Positions 33,351 through 42,939 are shown, counted from the stretch's first letter. The stretch: 64,000 nt of DNA from CAYRUP01 sp964578975 (GCA_964578975.1 CAZOFA010000001.1:12732-76731), one strand, 5' to 3'. Made by a program: numbers and translations. Notes: generated from the sequence alone by a model not told the origin.

Positions 33351-34431
33351 ATAACCCCAATTGCTGTAAAATAACGCGATCGTTTTCCGCTAGCCTAATC
33401 TCACGCAATTCACTAAACCCAAATTCATCACGCTCTTGAAAATTTTTTCTTAAATTATCAAATTGATTTTCATCTTCAAGCAACGTCTGTTTCATTTTTT
33501 TGGTTTCAGCCAACGGATCAAAAATAGTTAACACCACCTCACGCCAATCCAATGTAGCATTGTGAAAAGAAATTATTTTTTTAGGATAAGGAATATCTTT
33601 TATCGATGCCTGCTCAATAACACCTTGCCGCACCGCATCATCATAAATCATTTTGATTCCGCGATACTTACTTTGCAGCGAGTAACCCGCAATATGCGGT
33701 GTTGCAATGAGCGCTGATTCAAGGATTTCAGCGTCAATGTTGGGTTCATTTTCCCACACATCAAAACACCATAATAATTCTTGTCCATATAATTTTAATT
33801 GCGCAGTGTCAATCACCGCACCACGACCACTATTTAATAACACACAATTCTTTTTTTGCCGCGCTAAAAAATCTTGTTTCATTAAGTGATAGGTTGGATA
33901 CGCGCCCTCGTGCGTCAAAGGTGTATGCAGAGAAATAACATCAAGATCAGTGAGCGCATCGAATTTTGTGGATAAAATATCTTGGCGCAATGGATCGCAT
34001 AACACGACATTAAAACCCAATATTTCAAATATCTTTGCAACCGCACCCCCGATCCGACCGACACCAACCACACCGGCGCGCAGATTTTTTTCTGTCAACA
34101 ATTGCATTTTTTGTAAAGCAGCAATCACACAAACAACATATTCAACCACGGCGGTCGCATTGCAGCCACTTGCAACACTCAATTGAATTCCGTGCGCGTG
34201 TAACCACGCTTGATCGATATGATCGGCACCGGTTGTGACACTTCCCACAAATTTAACACGGGTATTTTTTAATAATGCTGCATTCACTTTTGTCACTGAG
34301 CGCACTAATAATATGTCCGCATCGATTAAATCAGATTGTGTAATGGCACGTCCTGGTTTCAATAACAGTGTGTGCTCATCGCCAAAATACGCATTGACTA
34401 AAAAAATATTTTCATCTGCAACAATTTTCAT
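33331..34431 (-). CDS. pdxB: Erythronate-4-phosphate dehydrogenase
   Basis: Second step of DXP-independent vitamin B6 synthesis. A 366-residue D-2-hydroxyacid dehydrogenase. MKIVADENIFLVNAYFG is the PdxB opening; NAD-binding GVVGVGRIGGAVAKIFE, LNSGRGAVID (catalytic Arg), WENEPNID (Glu) and TPHIAGYS (His) are present. The C-terminal dimerisation domain runs to the end. The final residues LSSLRGA and the TAG are read from a family B repeat, so the native C-terminus has been replaced or extended. Overlaps ubiA by four bases. PdxA is also in the window. Confidence 0.95.
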   Translation of the reverse strand: MKIVADENIFLVNAYFGDEHTLLLKPGRAITQSDLIDADILLVRSVTKVNAALLKNTRVKFVGSVTTGADHIDQAWLHAHGIQLSVASGCNATAVVEYVVCVIAALQKMQLLTEKNLRAGVVGVGRIGGAVAKIFEILGFNVVLCDPLRQDILSTKFDALTDLDVISLHTPLTHEGAYPTYHLMKQDFLARQKKNCVLLNSGRGAVIDTAQLKLYGQELLWCFDVWENEPNIDAEILESALIATPHIAGYSLQSKYRGIKMIYDDAVRQGVIEQASIKDIPYPKKIISFHNATLDWREVVLTIFDPLAETKKMKQTLLEDENQFDNLRKNFQERDEFGFSELREIRLAENDRVILQQLGLSSLRGA

Positions 34432-35267
34432 GCGAATAAAATTCCAATAAAAATAATCAAGCCCACCCAGTTATTATTTAAAAAAGCTTTAAAACAACTT
34501 GCCGGATGACGATCTTTAATCAACCATTGTTGATACACAAACAGTAACAATGCAAAAAACAAAGCAACAAAATAACTAAAACGTAATGCAAATAAATATC
34601 CCACCGTGAATAGCACCCCTAAAAAACTCAGTTGCAATAGTCCAATGATAAATCTGTCCCATGCGCCAAACAAAATGGCGGTTGACTTCACTCCAATTTT
34701 TGCATCATCAGCGCGATCAGCCATTGCATACAATGTGTCATACATCAATGGCCAAATCACCGCAGCAAGAAAAACAATCCAATCCGCTGCGCTAATTGTA
34801 TTATTCACAGCAGCAAACGCCATTGGCACGCCCCAGGCAAACGCCAGTCCCAAACCGACTTGGGGTAAATGAGTGTAGCGTTTTAAAAATGGATAAATGC
34901 TCGCGAGAAATGCGCCGATAAACGCAAGCAAAATAGTAAAACGATTTAAAAATAACACGAGAATAAATGCAGTGCACATCAACACAAAAAATAATAGGAG
35001 GGCTTGGGAAAGCGTGATTTTATTTGCGGTGAGTGGACGTGTGCGTGTGCGTTCAACATGTTTATCAATATGACGATCGGCAATGTCATTGATCACACAA
35101 CCAGCTGAACGCATGACAATCACACCCATCACAAAAATTGACACGATGAAAATATCCGGTTCGCCATTGCTCGCCAACCATAACGCCCACAATGTGGGCC
35201 ACAACAATAAAAAAATTCCGATCGGTTTATTTAAACGCATCAATTGTAAAAAATAGTTTAATTGCAT
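34428..35267 (-). CDS. ubiA: 4-hydroxybenzoate polyprenyltransferase
   Basis: Integral membrane prenyltransferase of ubiquinone synthesis, 279 residues with about eight to nine helices. Both Asp-rich prenyl-diphosphate motifs are intact: NDIADRHIDKHVERTRTRPL (first) and YDTLYAMADRADDAKIGVKS (second). It overlaps ubiC by ten bases and pdxB by four, forming a ubiC-ubiA-pdxB operon. The ubiC-ubiA pair gives the first two committed steps of ubiquinone synthesis; coupling to pdxB is unusual in my knowledge. Confidence 0.96.
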   Translation of the reverse strand: MQLNYFLQLMRLNKPIGIFLLLWPTLWALWLASNGEPDIFIVSIFVMGVIVMRSAGCVINDIADRHIDKHVERTRTRPLTANKITLSQALLLFFVLMCTAFILVLFLNRFTILLAFIGAFLASIYPFLKRYTHLPQVGLGLAFAWGVPMAFAAVNNTISAADWIVFLAAVIWPLMYDTLYAMADRADDAKIGVKSTAILFGAWDRFIIGLLQLSFLGVLFTVGYLFALRFSYFVALFFALLLFVYQQWLIKDRHPASCFKAFLNNNWVGLIIFIGILFA

Positions 35268-35812
35268 AATTGATTCATATCTGGCAAAAAAACTTCTGTT
35301 AACAACAAGGACTTATGTTGCAAAACAAAAAGCGAACGACGTGCCCACATGTCATTTTCGCCTGCGCGAATATTGCAATTTTTAGTGATATCCTCATACC
35401 ATTGCGTGTTGGAATGCACACAGGCAATTTCAAATTCACTGCGTTGTAAATTTGGATCTCTAAATAAAACAGATCCCAGCGAACGACTTTTTAAACGTGC
35501 CAAACAGCGTTCATTTCCGGTCAGCGTTTCGCGTGGAAACACCGTGCGCGCAAACATCCATTTTTTTTGTTCGCTAAAAATAAGCACTTCTCGAACCAAA
35601 GCATACGTGCGTGGTGGAATGTCTAATTGAAGCTTTTCATCCAATAAAGGAAAAAGCCATTGTTGACGCAATACGTTGACCTTGGGATTTTGGGCGCCAC
35701 ACGCACGTAACCGTTGCATAAACGAACCTGGATAAAATAACCACGTATGCAAATAATCGGGTACTGCAATTCCTGGATGTTTTTGCCATGTTAATTGATT
35801 TTTTTTCTGCAT
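35258..35812 (-). CDS. ubiC: Chorismate lyase
   Basis: Releases pyruvate from chorismate to give 4-hydroxybenzoate. 184 residues. Conserved segments: TYALVREVLIF (active-site Arg), WMFARTVFPRETL, LKSRSLGSVLFRDPN, and LLLTEVFLPD with the catalytic Glu near the end. The sequence is more divergent than ubiA, but the residue set and operon position are convincing. Confidence 0.93.
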   Translation of the reverse strand: MQKKNQLTWQKHPGIAVPDYLHTWLFYPGSFMQRLRACGAQNPKVNVLRQQWLFPLLDEKLQLDIPPRTYALVREVLIFSEQKKWMFARTVFPRETLTGNERCLARLKSRSLGSVLFRDPNLQRSEFEIACVHSNTQWYEDITKNCNIRAGENDMWARRSLFVLQHKSLLLTEVFLPDMNQLCN

Positions 35813-35856
35813 GGTTGCGCCTATAATATGGTTTCAATCAAGTCGGACTTAAAACT

Positions 35857-37005
35857 ATGTCTCATCCTATCGTTATCATTGGTACTGGCCTTGCAGGATA
35901 CCAGCTTGCGCGTGAGTTTCGCAAACTGGATAATAGCGCGCCGCTCACCATTGTAACGGCGGATGAGGGGCAATTTTATTCTAAGCCGCAACTGTCCACC
36001 GCGCTCACCAGTGGTAAAACCGCAGAAACATTACCCACTGCCAATGCTACCCAGATGGCTTCAGAACTGAATGCCATCATCAAAACGCGGGCGCGCGTCA
36101 CCGCGATTGATCCTGCGAGAAAATTGATTACCGTCAATGACGATCAAATCGGTTATAGCAAACTGGTGTTAGCGTGCGGCGCTGATGTCATTCGCCCTGA
36201 ACTGGCAGGCGATGCCGTCAAAGAAATATTGTCGATCAATCATATTTATCATTACGCGGAATTTCGTGACCTCATTGAAAATAAAAAAAAGATTGCGATT
36301 TTGGGTGCGGGACTCATCGGTTGTGAATTTGCCAATGATTTAAGTAATGCGGGCTATGAAACGCATATCATCGCACCGGTCAAAGCACCGCTCGATTTAC
36401 TTGTGCCTGAGACTGTTGGGCGAGTTTTGCAAACCGCGCTCGAGCAAAATGGGGTGCATTTTCATTTACCCAGCATTGCCACGCGCATCGATAAAATGGA
36501 AAACGGGGTTTATTGTCTTGAATTATCCAACAATAACGTCATCGAAGTGGATTTTGTTTTATCGGCCATTGGGTTAAGACCGCATACGACTCTCGCAAAA
36601 GTCACTGGCATTGTGACCAATCGTGGAATTGTGGTGAATCGTTTTCTTGAAACGAGTCAGCCGGATATTTATGCATTGGGTGATTGCAGTGAAGTCGAAG
36701 GTCATGTGTTGCCCTACATTACGCCATTGCTAAACTGCGCACGCGCGTTGGCAAAAACACTGACTGGCACGCGCACCGCCGTGCTCTATCCTGCCATGCC
36801 GGTGGTTGTCAAAACGCCCGCCCATCCGATTGTCGTCTGTCCGCCACCCAAAAATATTGAGGGCAATTGGGAAATTGAGACGACTGACTCGAATGTGCGC
36901 GCATTGTTTTATGATGAACAGCGCCATTTGTATGGATTTGTATTAACCAATGAAGCAGTGAAAGAACGCGCGAATTTAGCTAAAATGATACCATCATTGT
37001 TTTAG
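35857..37005 (+). CDS. FAD-dependent oxidoreductase, rubredoxin reductase-like
   Basis: 382 residues with two dinucleotide-binding motifs: GTGLAGYQLAREF (FAD, about 9-21) and AILGAGLIGCEFANDL (NAD(P)H, about 148-163), then LSAIGLRPHT and YALGDCSEVEG for the FAD pyrophosphate. Resembles rubredoxin:NAD reductases that pass electrons to rubredoxin or a ferredoxin. No rubredoxin gene is visible in the window. Starts 44 bases from the divergent ubiC; marC follows after 11 bases. Confidence 0.86.
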   Translation: MSHPIVIIGTGLAGYQLAREFRKLDNSAPLTIVTADEGQFYSKPQLSTALTSGKTAETLPTANATQMASELNAIIKTRARVTAIDPARKLITVNDDQIGYSKLVLACGADVIRPELAGDAVKEILSINHIYHYAEFRDLIENKKKIAILGAGLIGCEFANDLSNAGYETHIIAPVKAPLDLLVPETVGRVLQTALEQNGVHFHLPSIATRIDKMENGVYCLELSNNNVIEVDFVLSAIGLRPHTTLAKVTGIVTNRGIVVNRFLETSQPDIYALGDCSEVEGHVLPYITPLLNCARALAKTLTGTRTAVLYPAMPVVVKTPAHPIVVCPPPKNIEGNWEIETTDSNVRALFYDEQRHLYGFVLTNEAVKERANLAKMIPSLF

Positions 37006-37016
37006 GCGATAATGAC

Positions 37017-37604
37017 ATGACACTTTACACTGCGACAATTACATTAATATTAGTGATGGATCCGCTGGGAAACATTCCAGTGTTTTTAGCCATCCTCAAT
37101 AAAGTCGCCCCCGAACGACGTCAAAAAATTATTTTACGTGAAACTTTTATCGCATTTATTATTCTCACCGCATTTTTATTTTTCGGAAAATATATTCTGA
37201 AAGGCATGCAAATATCAGAACCTGCACTGAGCATTGCGGGTGGTATTATTTTATTTTTAATTGCGATTCACATGATTTTTCCCCAAGAAAATGATAATCA
37301 ACGTATTAAACAAATTGGTGAACCGTTTATTGTGCCACTCGCCATTCCACTGATTGCCGGTCCCTCGACGCTCACGATGGTGATGCTGTTTGCGAATCAA
37401 CAACCGCGTCACATTTGGTTGTGGATGTTAGCGTTATTTATTGCTTGGTTTGTTTGTACCGTGATTTTAGTGTTTGCGAATCGTCTACGTCGATTTTTTG
37501 GCGAACGTGGACTCATTGCGATCGAACGATTAATGGGGATGATATTAACCACCATGGCAGTGCAAATGTTTTTAACCGGTGTGGGACAATTTTTTCATAT
37601 ATAG
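37017..37604 (+). CDS. MarC-family inner membrane protein
   Basis: 195 residues with about six membrane helices. Family hallmarks are VMDPLGNIPVFLAIL near the N-terminus, SIAGGIILFLIAIHM, PLAIPLIAGPSTLTMVMLFA and RLMGMILTTMAVQMFLTG. MarC/YhgN proteins are of unsettled function, despite the old multiple-antibiotic-resistance name. Lies between the oxidoreductase (11-base gap) and the PH-domain gene (12-base gap), so probably in one transcript. Confidence 0.91.
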   Translation: MTLYTATITLILVMDPLGNIPVFLAILNKVAPERRQKIILRETFIAFIILTAFLFFGKYILKGMQISEPALSIAGGIILFLIAIHMIFPQENDNQRIKQIGEPFIVPLAIPLIAGPSTLTMVMLFANQQPRHIWLWMLALFIAWFVCTVILVFANRLRRFFGERGLIAIERLMGMILTTMAVQMFLTGVGQFFHI

Positions 37605-37616
37605 GAATACGTCACG

Positions 37617-38072
37617 ATGAGCATTGAAAAAAATTTATTAGAAGGTGAAGAAATTATTTATCGCACGAAAAAACATTATATTATTTTTTTTGTGCCTCTC
37701 GTCTGGGTTCTTGGCACCATCGCTTTCCTGTTAACGCCTAATTCTCTCGTGGTCAAAGCCGCCATTGCACCTGCCATTGCCGCCGTTTTCACCGGAGTCA
37801 ATCAATGGTTAGAATACATCACGGCAAGATTTGTTGTGACCAACAAACGCGTCATGATGAAAGAAGGTTTTTTTAATCGTCATGCGAACGAATTGCGGTT
37901 GGCGACAGTTTCAAACATGACAGTGGATCAAAGTTTACTTGGACAAATACTCGGTTATGGCGCTGTGACGATCAATCCATTTGGTGGAAATAGTGATGTA
38001 TTTAACGATATCGCGAATCCTTTTGAGTTTCAAAAACAAACGCAGGCGCAGTTGGATAAATTAGTCAAATAA
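37617..38072 (+). CDS. PH-domain membrane protein (bPH2/YdbS-like)
   Basis: 151 residues. An N-terminal strand (LEGEEIIYRTKKHYI), two membrane helices (about 24-65), then a bacterial PH-like beta domain beginning FVVTNKRVMMKEGFFNRHANEL and ending VTINPFGGNSDVFNDIANPF. TNKRV and the phrase before the second helix pair are typical of the YdbS/bPH2 group. Role unknown, probably membrane-associated scaffolding. Confidence 0.85.
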   Translation: MSIEKNLLEGEEIIYRTKKHYIIFFVPLVWVLGTIAFLLTPNSLVVKAAIAPAIAAVFTGVNQWLEYITARFVVTNKRVMMKEGFFNRHANELRLATVSNMTVDQSLLGQILGYGAVTINPFGGNSDVFNDIANPFEFQKQTQAQLDKLVK

Positions 38073-38085
38073 CAGGGTCACATTT

Positions 38086-38211
38086 TTAGAAAACTAAACT
38101 CACCACCACTGCCAAAACAATTCCCGCCAATGCGATCAAACCCATCAGCGCTAATAGCGGCAAACCAAATGTGCGATATTCCGTTAAATCACTCTGTTGC
38201 TTTTGGTTCAT
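38086..38211 (-). CDS. Small single-pass membrane protein, 41 residues
   Basis: A short gene beginning MNQKQQSDLTEYRTFGLPLL and ending VVVSLVF. Polar N-terminus of about 14 residues followed by one long hydrophobic helix (about 16-41). Its start overlaps the end of the upstream gene (stop at 38189) by 23 bases on the same strand, implying coupled expression. No homologue known to me; too short for a domain call. Convergent with the PH-domain gene, 13 bases apart. Confidence 0.55.
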   Translation of the reverse strand: MNQKQQSDLTEYRTFGLPLLALMGLIALAGIVLAVVVSLVF

Positions 38212-38542
38212 CATTTTTTTTGTCCTCTTCATTTGCCACAACTATTTTTTGATAAGAGTCTGCCATGCGTGCAAGCTCTGTTAATTCCTTCTGCATTTTT
38301 TTAACTAAGTTAGCCTCTGCAGCAATGATGGAATTTAATTCGCTCACTGTTCCAAGGATATTTTGTAATGCATTTTTCAGTTGATCATCTCCGGGTGTGG
38401 CTGCCGCCGAACTTTTTTTCCCGACAGAACCTACACTCGTTTTTACTTTATCAACCATTTCACCTAACTTCACCGTTTTAGCAGAATCGATGATATCTGT
38501 CCCAATCTTTTTTAAATCACCAAAACCAGGTATCTTGACCAT
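38189..38542 (-). CDS. Hypothetical small helical protein
   Basis: ATG 38542 is taken as the start (MVKIPGFGDLKKIGTD), giving 117 residues; a GTG six codons upstream is possible. Charged and helical, with a Ser/Ala linker (GKKSSAAATPGDD) around 45-57, then a coiled-coil-like stretch (ANLVKKMQKELTELARMADSYQ) and an acidic/basic tail ending PKATE. No signal peptide. Paired with the overlapping small membrane protein, so the two may interact. Function unknown. Confidence 0.6.
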   Translation of the reverse strand: MVKIPGFGDLKKIGTDIIDSAKTVKLGEMVDKVKTSVGSVGKKSSAAATPGDDQLKNALQNILGTVSELNSIIAAEANLVKKMQKELTELARMADSYQKIVVANEEDKKNDEPKATE

Positions 38543-38595
38543 ATCTTTTTTTCGCCTCACTTGTATTAGATATCATCATTATAGCAGAAATGGCT

Positions 38596-39666
38596 TTAAA
38601 AATAATCCTGTTTCATCATCTGTTTAGTCAACCTAAGTGTTTCATTTGCAACAACATTTGCACGCGCCGTGCCTTCTTGCAAAATACTTAAAACCTGCGC
38701 CGGATCGCGCTCAAAAACCAAACGGCGTTGACGAATCGGCTCAATTAAATTGACCAACACTTCAATCAAGCGTTTTTTACATTCCACATCGCCAATTTTG
38801 CCCTGACGATAACGCTCTGCAGCGTCCTGCACCCAGGCTTTATCTGGATTAAATGTTTCATGAAAAATCCACAGTGGATTATTTTCCGTACTGCCCGGAT
38901 CAGTGGCTTTCAATCGTTTCGGATCGGTATACATGCCCATGACTTTACGCGTAATGGTGTCTGCATCATCTGACAGAAAAATTGCGTTGTTAAGTGATTT
39001 GGACATTTTCAACAAATTGCCCTCTGCATTCGGTGTCCCCGTACCAACTAAGCGCTGTGCACGTCCCAACTTAACATCCACAATCGGAAACAACCCACCT
39101 TTTTTGACATAATCTTTATCTTCGGTGTGCGAATCAACACCGCAATAGAGTTGATCAAAACGGCGCGCCACTTCTCGGGTCATTTCAATGTGCGGCACTT
39201 GATCTTCGCCGACCGGTACAATCTCGGGGCGAAACGCTAAAATATCGGCGACCTGGCCGACGGGATACAGCAAAAATCCGAATGAATAATTATCACCTAA
39301 TCCTTTATCGCGAATTTCATCTTTAATCGTAGGATTACGCATGACACGCGGAAAAGGAAGCAACATGCTAAATAAAAAAGTGAGATCCGCGATCGCTGGA
39401 ATTTCTGATTGAATGAACATGGTGCTTTTTTTCGGATCCATGCCGACGGCTAACCAGTCACTCGCCACATCCATCACGCTTTGGCGAATTTCTTCCGGAC
39501 GTTCGAGGCGTGTGGTAAATGCATGGATATTCGCAATCAGAAAATAGCAATCATAATCCTGCTGTAATGCAAGTCGATTTTCTAATGAACCGACCCAATG
39601 GCCTAAATGCAATCGACCTGTCGGTGTATCGCCCGTCAAAAGACGTGGTTTTTTTATTTCTTTCAC
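38596..39666 (-). CDS. trpS: Tryptophanyl-tRNA synthetase
   Basis: Class I synthetase of 356 residues. The HIGH-type motif is in TGDTPTGRLHLGHW and the KMSKS loop in LLKMSKSLNN. Also FIQSEIPAIADLTFLFSMLL, VGEDQVPHIEMTREVARRF and the C-terminal helical domain RYRQGKIGDVECKKRLIEVL. Slightly longer than E. coli TrpS (334), from an extended central part (VDVKLGRAQRLVGTGTPNAEG). Follows rsmD on the same strand by 34 bases. Confidence 0.96.
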   Translation of the reverse strand: MKEIKKPRLLTGDTPTGRLHLGHWVGSLENRLALQQDYDCYFLIANIHAFTTRLERPEEIRQSVMDVASDWLAVGMDPKKSTMFIQSEIPAIADLTFLFSMLLPFPRVMRNPTIKDEIRDKGLGDNYSFGFLLYPVGQVADILAFRPEIVPVGEDQVPHIEMTREVARRFDQLYCGVDSHTEDKDYVKKGGLFPIVDVKLGRAQRLVGTGTPNAEGNLLKMSKSLNNAIFLSDDADTITRKVMGMYTDPKRLKATDPGSTENNPLWIFHETFNPDKAWVQDAAERYRQGKIGDVECKKRLIEVLVNLIEPIRQRRLVFERDPAQVLSILQEGTARANVVANETLRLTKQMMKQDYF

Positions 39667-39700
39667 GCTGCCTGCTCCGTAAAAAAATCATTGCGGCAGT

Positions 39701-40264
39701 TTAGCAGGACTCCGAGCGTTGCGCCAAATGATATGCGACTTGGCCTGCCCGCTTTTTTTTGATGAGTTGCCAATCGGTGGGTAAAGATGTCTCCGTCAAC
39801 AACTCAGGCGCTTCTAAATAAATATACGCTTGTTTTGCCAAAAATTGATGTTCTTCCAGATAAAAACAACACGCTTGTAATTTGTTGTCGGAAAAAGGTG
39901 GATCCAGAAAAACAATATCAAAGGGTTTGAGCGGTTTTTTTAATTGTGTGGGCACGTTCGCGCAATACACTTCTGCATTGTTTGCTTTAAATAATTTTAA
40001 TTCTTCTTGCAATAAACTGACGACTTGGCGCGCCTCATCCACCATGACAACGTGCGCGGCACCACGGGATAATGCTTCAAATCCTAATGCACCACTGCCG
40101 GCAAACGCATCCAGACAATGTGCGCCGGGCACAACCGACTGCAACCAATTGAATAATGTTTCTCTGACACGATTAGGGGTGGGACGTAAATGGAGCACCT
40201 CAGGCACTTTTAATTTGCGACCGCGCCATTGCCCGCCAATGATTCGTACATTGCCTTGAGTCAT
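39701..40264 (-). CDS. rsmD: 16S rRNA (guanine966-N2)-methyltransferase
   Basis: SAM-dependent enzyme of 187 residues modifying G966 of 16S rRNA. RIIGGQWRGRKLKVP and LRPTPNRVRETLFNWL at the N-terminus are diagnostic; SAM-binding CLDAFAGSGALGFEALSRGA and catalytic FDIVFLDPPFSDN follow. Divergent from ftsY with 58 bases between, the usual gammaproteobacterial order. Confidence 0.96.
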   Translation of the reverse strand: MTQGNVRIIGGQWRGRKLKVPEVLHLRPTPNRVRETLFNWLQSVVPGAHCLDAFAGSGALGFEALSRGAAHVVMVDEARQVVSLLQEELKLFKANNAEVYCANVPTQLKKPLKPFDIVFLDPPFSDNKLQACCFYLEEHQFLAKQAYIYLEAPELLTETSLPTDWQLIKKKRAGQVAYHLAQRSESC

Positions 40265-40322
40265 GATTTCTTAACCTCGCTATGTTACTATTATCCAGCA
40301 ATTGGCTCTACTGGAATATACT

Positions 40323-41315
40323 ATGTTTAATATATTAAAACGAAAAAAATCATCAGAACCAGAGCACCAACCTGAAACTTCTGCAGAAAAAGTGGGGTTT
40401 TTCACACGCCTCAAAACAAGTCTGACAAAAACACGCACTAAATTTGCCAATGGGATTGCGAATTTAATTCTGGGCAAAAAAACATTGGATCAAGATGTAT
40501 TAGATTTAATTGAAACAGAATTATTAACCGCCGATGTGGGGATTGAAGCGACAGAACATTTGGTGAAGCATTTAACACAAAAATTGGCGCGCAAAGAATT
40601 AAATAATACGGAAGCGGCATTGCAATGTTTGCAAGATGAGATGCAAACGATTTTAGAACCGTGCGCGCAACCACTCAGCATAAATACAGAAAAAAAACCG
40701 TTCGTTATTTTAGTGGTTGGAATTAATGGCTCGGGCAAAACGACAACGATCGGTAAATTAGCCAAGCAATTGCAAGCGAACGGCCACAAAGTCATGTTAG
40801 CCGCGGGCGATACGTTTCGCGCGGCCGCCATCGAGCAATTACAAATTTGGGGCGAGCGTAATCAGATTCCGGTCATTGCACAACAACCGGGTGCAGATAC
40901 CGCTGCTGTCATCTATGATGCGATGGAATCCGCGAAAGCGCGCAATGTCGATGTGTTAATTGCAGATACCGCAGGACGCTTACACACCCAAACCAATCTG
41001 ATGGAAGAATTAAAAAAAGTTAAACGTGTGCTCACGAAAATTGATCCCACGGCACCACACGAAACATTATTAATTCTTGATGCAGGGATTGGACAAAATG
41101 CATTGACGCAAGCAACACAATTTAATGAAGCGATGAGTGTGACTGGATTGGTTCTCACTAAATTAGATGGCACAGCAAAAGGTGGTATGCTGTTTGCTAT
41201 TGCAAAACAATTAAGGATTCCAATTCGTTTTATCGGGGTCGGGGAAGGCATCGATGATCTGAGACCTTTCGATGCTCACGAATTTGTTACGGCACTTTTC
41301 GAGAGTGAATCATGA
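40323..41315 (+). CDS. ftsY: Signal recognition particle receptor FtsY
   Basis: GTPase receptor that docks SRP-ribosome complexes at the membrane. ATG 40323 (MFNILKRKKS) is the natural start, giving 330 residues. The acidic A domain is nearly absent: only about 30 residues precede the NG domain (KVGFFTRLKTSLTKTRTKFA), compared with about 200 in E. coli. NG domain motifs: GINGSGKTTTIGKLA, DTFRAAAIEQL, IADTAGRL, TKLDGTAKGG, GVGEGIDDLRPF. Its stop overlaps the ftsE start (ATGA). Confidence 0.97.
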   Translation: MFNILKRKKSSEPEHQPETSAEKVGFFTRLKTSLTKTRTKFANGIANLILGKKTLDQDVLDLIETELLTADVGIEATEHLVKHLTQKLARKELNNTEAALQCLQDEMQTILEPCAQPLSINTEKKPFVILVVGINGSGKTTTIGKLAKQLQANGHKVMLAAGDTFRAAAIEQLQIWGERNQIPVIAQQPGADTAAVIYDAMESAKARNVDVLIADTAGRLHTQTNLMEELKKVKRVLTKIDPTAPHETLLILDAGIGQNALTQATQFNEAMSVTGLVLTKLDGTAKGGMLFAIAKQLRIPIRFIGVGEGIDDLRPFDAHEFVTALFESES

Positions 41316-41965
41316 TTCGTTTACAACATGTCAGTAAGCGTTACGCAAATGGATATCTTGCATTAGATAATGTGAGTTTTGATTTAGCGGCCGGTGAATT
41401 TGCATTTTTAACCGGGCATTCAGGTGCCGGGAAAAGCACCATACTGAAATTAATTGCTGCGATTGAAATGGCCTCACAAGGTCAGTTGATTGTCGGCGAT
41501 CATCATCTCAATCGATTAAAACCCCGTCATCTTCCCGCCTTTCGGCGCAGTATCGGAATTATTTTTCAAACACCGAATCTTTTAACCGATCGCTCCGTGC
41601 TCGATAATGTTGCGCTGCCGCTCATTGTCGCAGGCGCACCCTATCGCGATATTCAAAATCGCGCACGCGCCGTGCTCGCTAAAATGAATTTACACAATAA
41701 ACAAAAATGTTTTCCAAACGAACTTTCGATTGGCGAACAACAACGTGTTGCAATTGCACGTGCGATTATCAACAAACCGGCGATTTTGCTGGCGGATGAA
41801 CCCACAGGAAATTTAGATCCCGATCTTGCCTCTGAAATCATGGATTTATTTCAGCAATTTAATCAACTGGGCATGACGATGTTAATTGCCAGTCACGATC
41901 TGCCACTCATCCACAAATTAAAACATCGTGTGATTACCTTGTCAGAAGGGAAACTGCCATGTTAA
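41312..41965 (+). CDS. ftsE: Cell division ATP-binding protein FtsE
   Basis: ATPase of the FtsEX complex that controls septal peptidoglycan hydrolases. 217 residues. MIRLQHVSKRYANGYLALDN, Walker A GHSGAGKST, Q-loop GIIFQTPNLL, Walker B ILLADEPTGNLDPD, switch His in IASHDL. The signature reads LSIGEQQRVAIARA, with Ile where Gly is usual (LSGGE), a conservative oddity in an otherwise intact protein. Overlaps ftsX by seven bases. Confidence 0.95.
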   Translation: MIRLQHVSKRYANGYLALDNVSFDLAAGEFAFLTGHSGAGKSTILKLIAAIEMASQGQLIVGDHHLNRLKPRHLPAFRRSIGIIFQTPNLLTDRSVLDNVALPLIVAGAPYRDIQNRARAVLAKMNLHNKQKCFPNELSIGEQQRVAIARAIINKPAILLADEPTGNLDPDLASEIMDLFQQFNQLGMTMLIASHDLPLIHKLKHRVITLSEGKLPC

Positions 41966-42870
41966 AAAATTATTTTGCGCGTCACTGCCAAGCCGGATTA
42001 TATAGTTTAGGAAATTTAATTCGCGCACCGTTTGCGAGTTTTATGACATGTTTAATCATTGGCATTACATTGGCACTGCCAGCCGTTTTATTTGTCGCCT
42101 TAAAAAATGCAGAGTTACTCAGCAACACGTTTCAACAAACCATGCAAATCACACTTTATTTGAAAGACAACGTTACCGAAAATGAAACTCAAGCACTCGC
42201 GCGCGACTTACAAACAGAAAAAGATATCAAAAGTGCACGCGCTATTTCACCCGCTGACGGTTTAAAAGAATTGCAGAAACAAGCAGGTTTTGATGTCACC
42301 CCCGGTGATTTACAAAATAATCCGCTACCTTGGGTCATTGTCATTTTACCCACTGAGAAAGCAAGCACACCTGCCGCATTAGAACATTTACAAGCTCGCA
42401 TGAAACGTTTTGATATCGTGGACAATGTGCAACTCGATATTCTCTGGGTGAAACGCCTAGCATCACTGATCACACTGACCCATCGCATCATGTATGCACT
42501 GGCTATTTTTTTAGGGCTTGCAGTGTTACTGATTATCAATGACACGATTCGTTCCACCACTGAACAACATCAAAAAGAAATTGAAGTGATCCAATTAATT
42601 GGTGGCACTGATGCGTTTATTCGTCGCCCATTTCTCTATGCGGGAATCGCGTACGGATTACTGGGTGGAATAATTGCCTGGTTGTTAGTGGAATTTTTTT
42701 TATTACTTCTCAAAAATCCTGCGCATCGTCTTGCAGAATTATATAGTAGTGATTTTCATCTCGCTGGGATGGGATTGACGACGATTGTAATTTTGTTGGT
42801 GATGAGCATGTCATTAGGTCTGATGGGTTCTTGGATTGCTGTCACGAAATATTTGCAGCAGCAAAAATAA
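41959..42870 (+). CDS. ftsX: Cell division protein FtsX
   Basis: Permease-like partner of FtsE. 303 residues with four membrane helices: one near residue 30-52 (ASFMTCLIIGITLALPAVLF), then a periplasmic domain of about 120 residues (ITLYLKDNVTENETQALARD) that contacts hydrolase activators, then three helices at about 175-300. Cytoplasmic loop has STTEQHQKEIEVIQLIGGTD, a family signature. Normally directly followed by rpoH; here an unknown gene intervenes. Confidence 0.95.
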   Translation: MLKNYFARHCQAGLYSLGNLIRAPFASFMTCLIIGITLALPAVLFVALKNAELLSNTFQQTMQITLYLKDNVTENETQALARDLQTEKDIKSARAISPADGLKELQKQAGFDVTPGDLQNNPLPWVIVILPTEKASTPAALEHLQARMKRFDIVDNVQLDILWVKRLASLITLTHRIMYALAIFLGLAVLLIINDTIRSTTEQHQKEIEVIQLIGGTDAFIRRPFLYAGIAYGLLGGIIAWLLVEFFLLLLKNPAHRLAELYSSDFHLAGMGLTTIVILLVMSMSLGLMGSWIAVTKYLQQQK

Positions 42871-42939
42871 TGTAAAGAAAAATTTCTTGCTTCGATAAAT
42901 CTACATCGATAGACTTGGCGTTTTTTTAAGGATAAGAAA

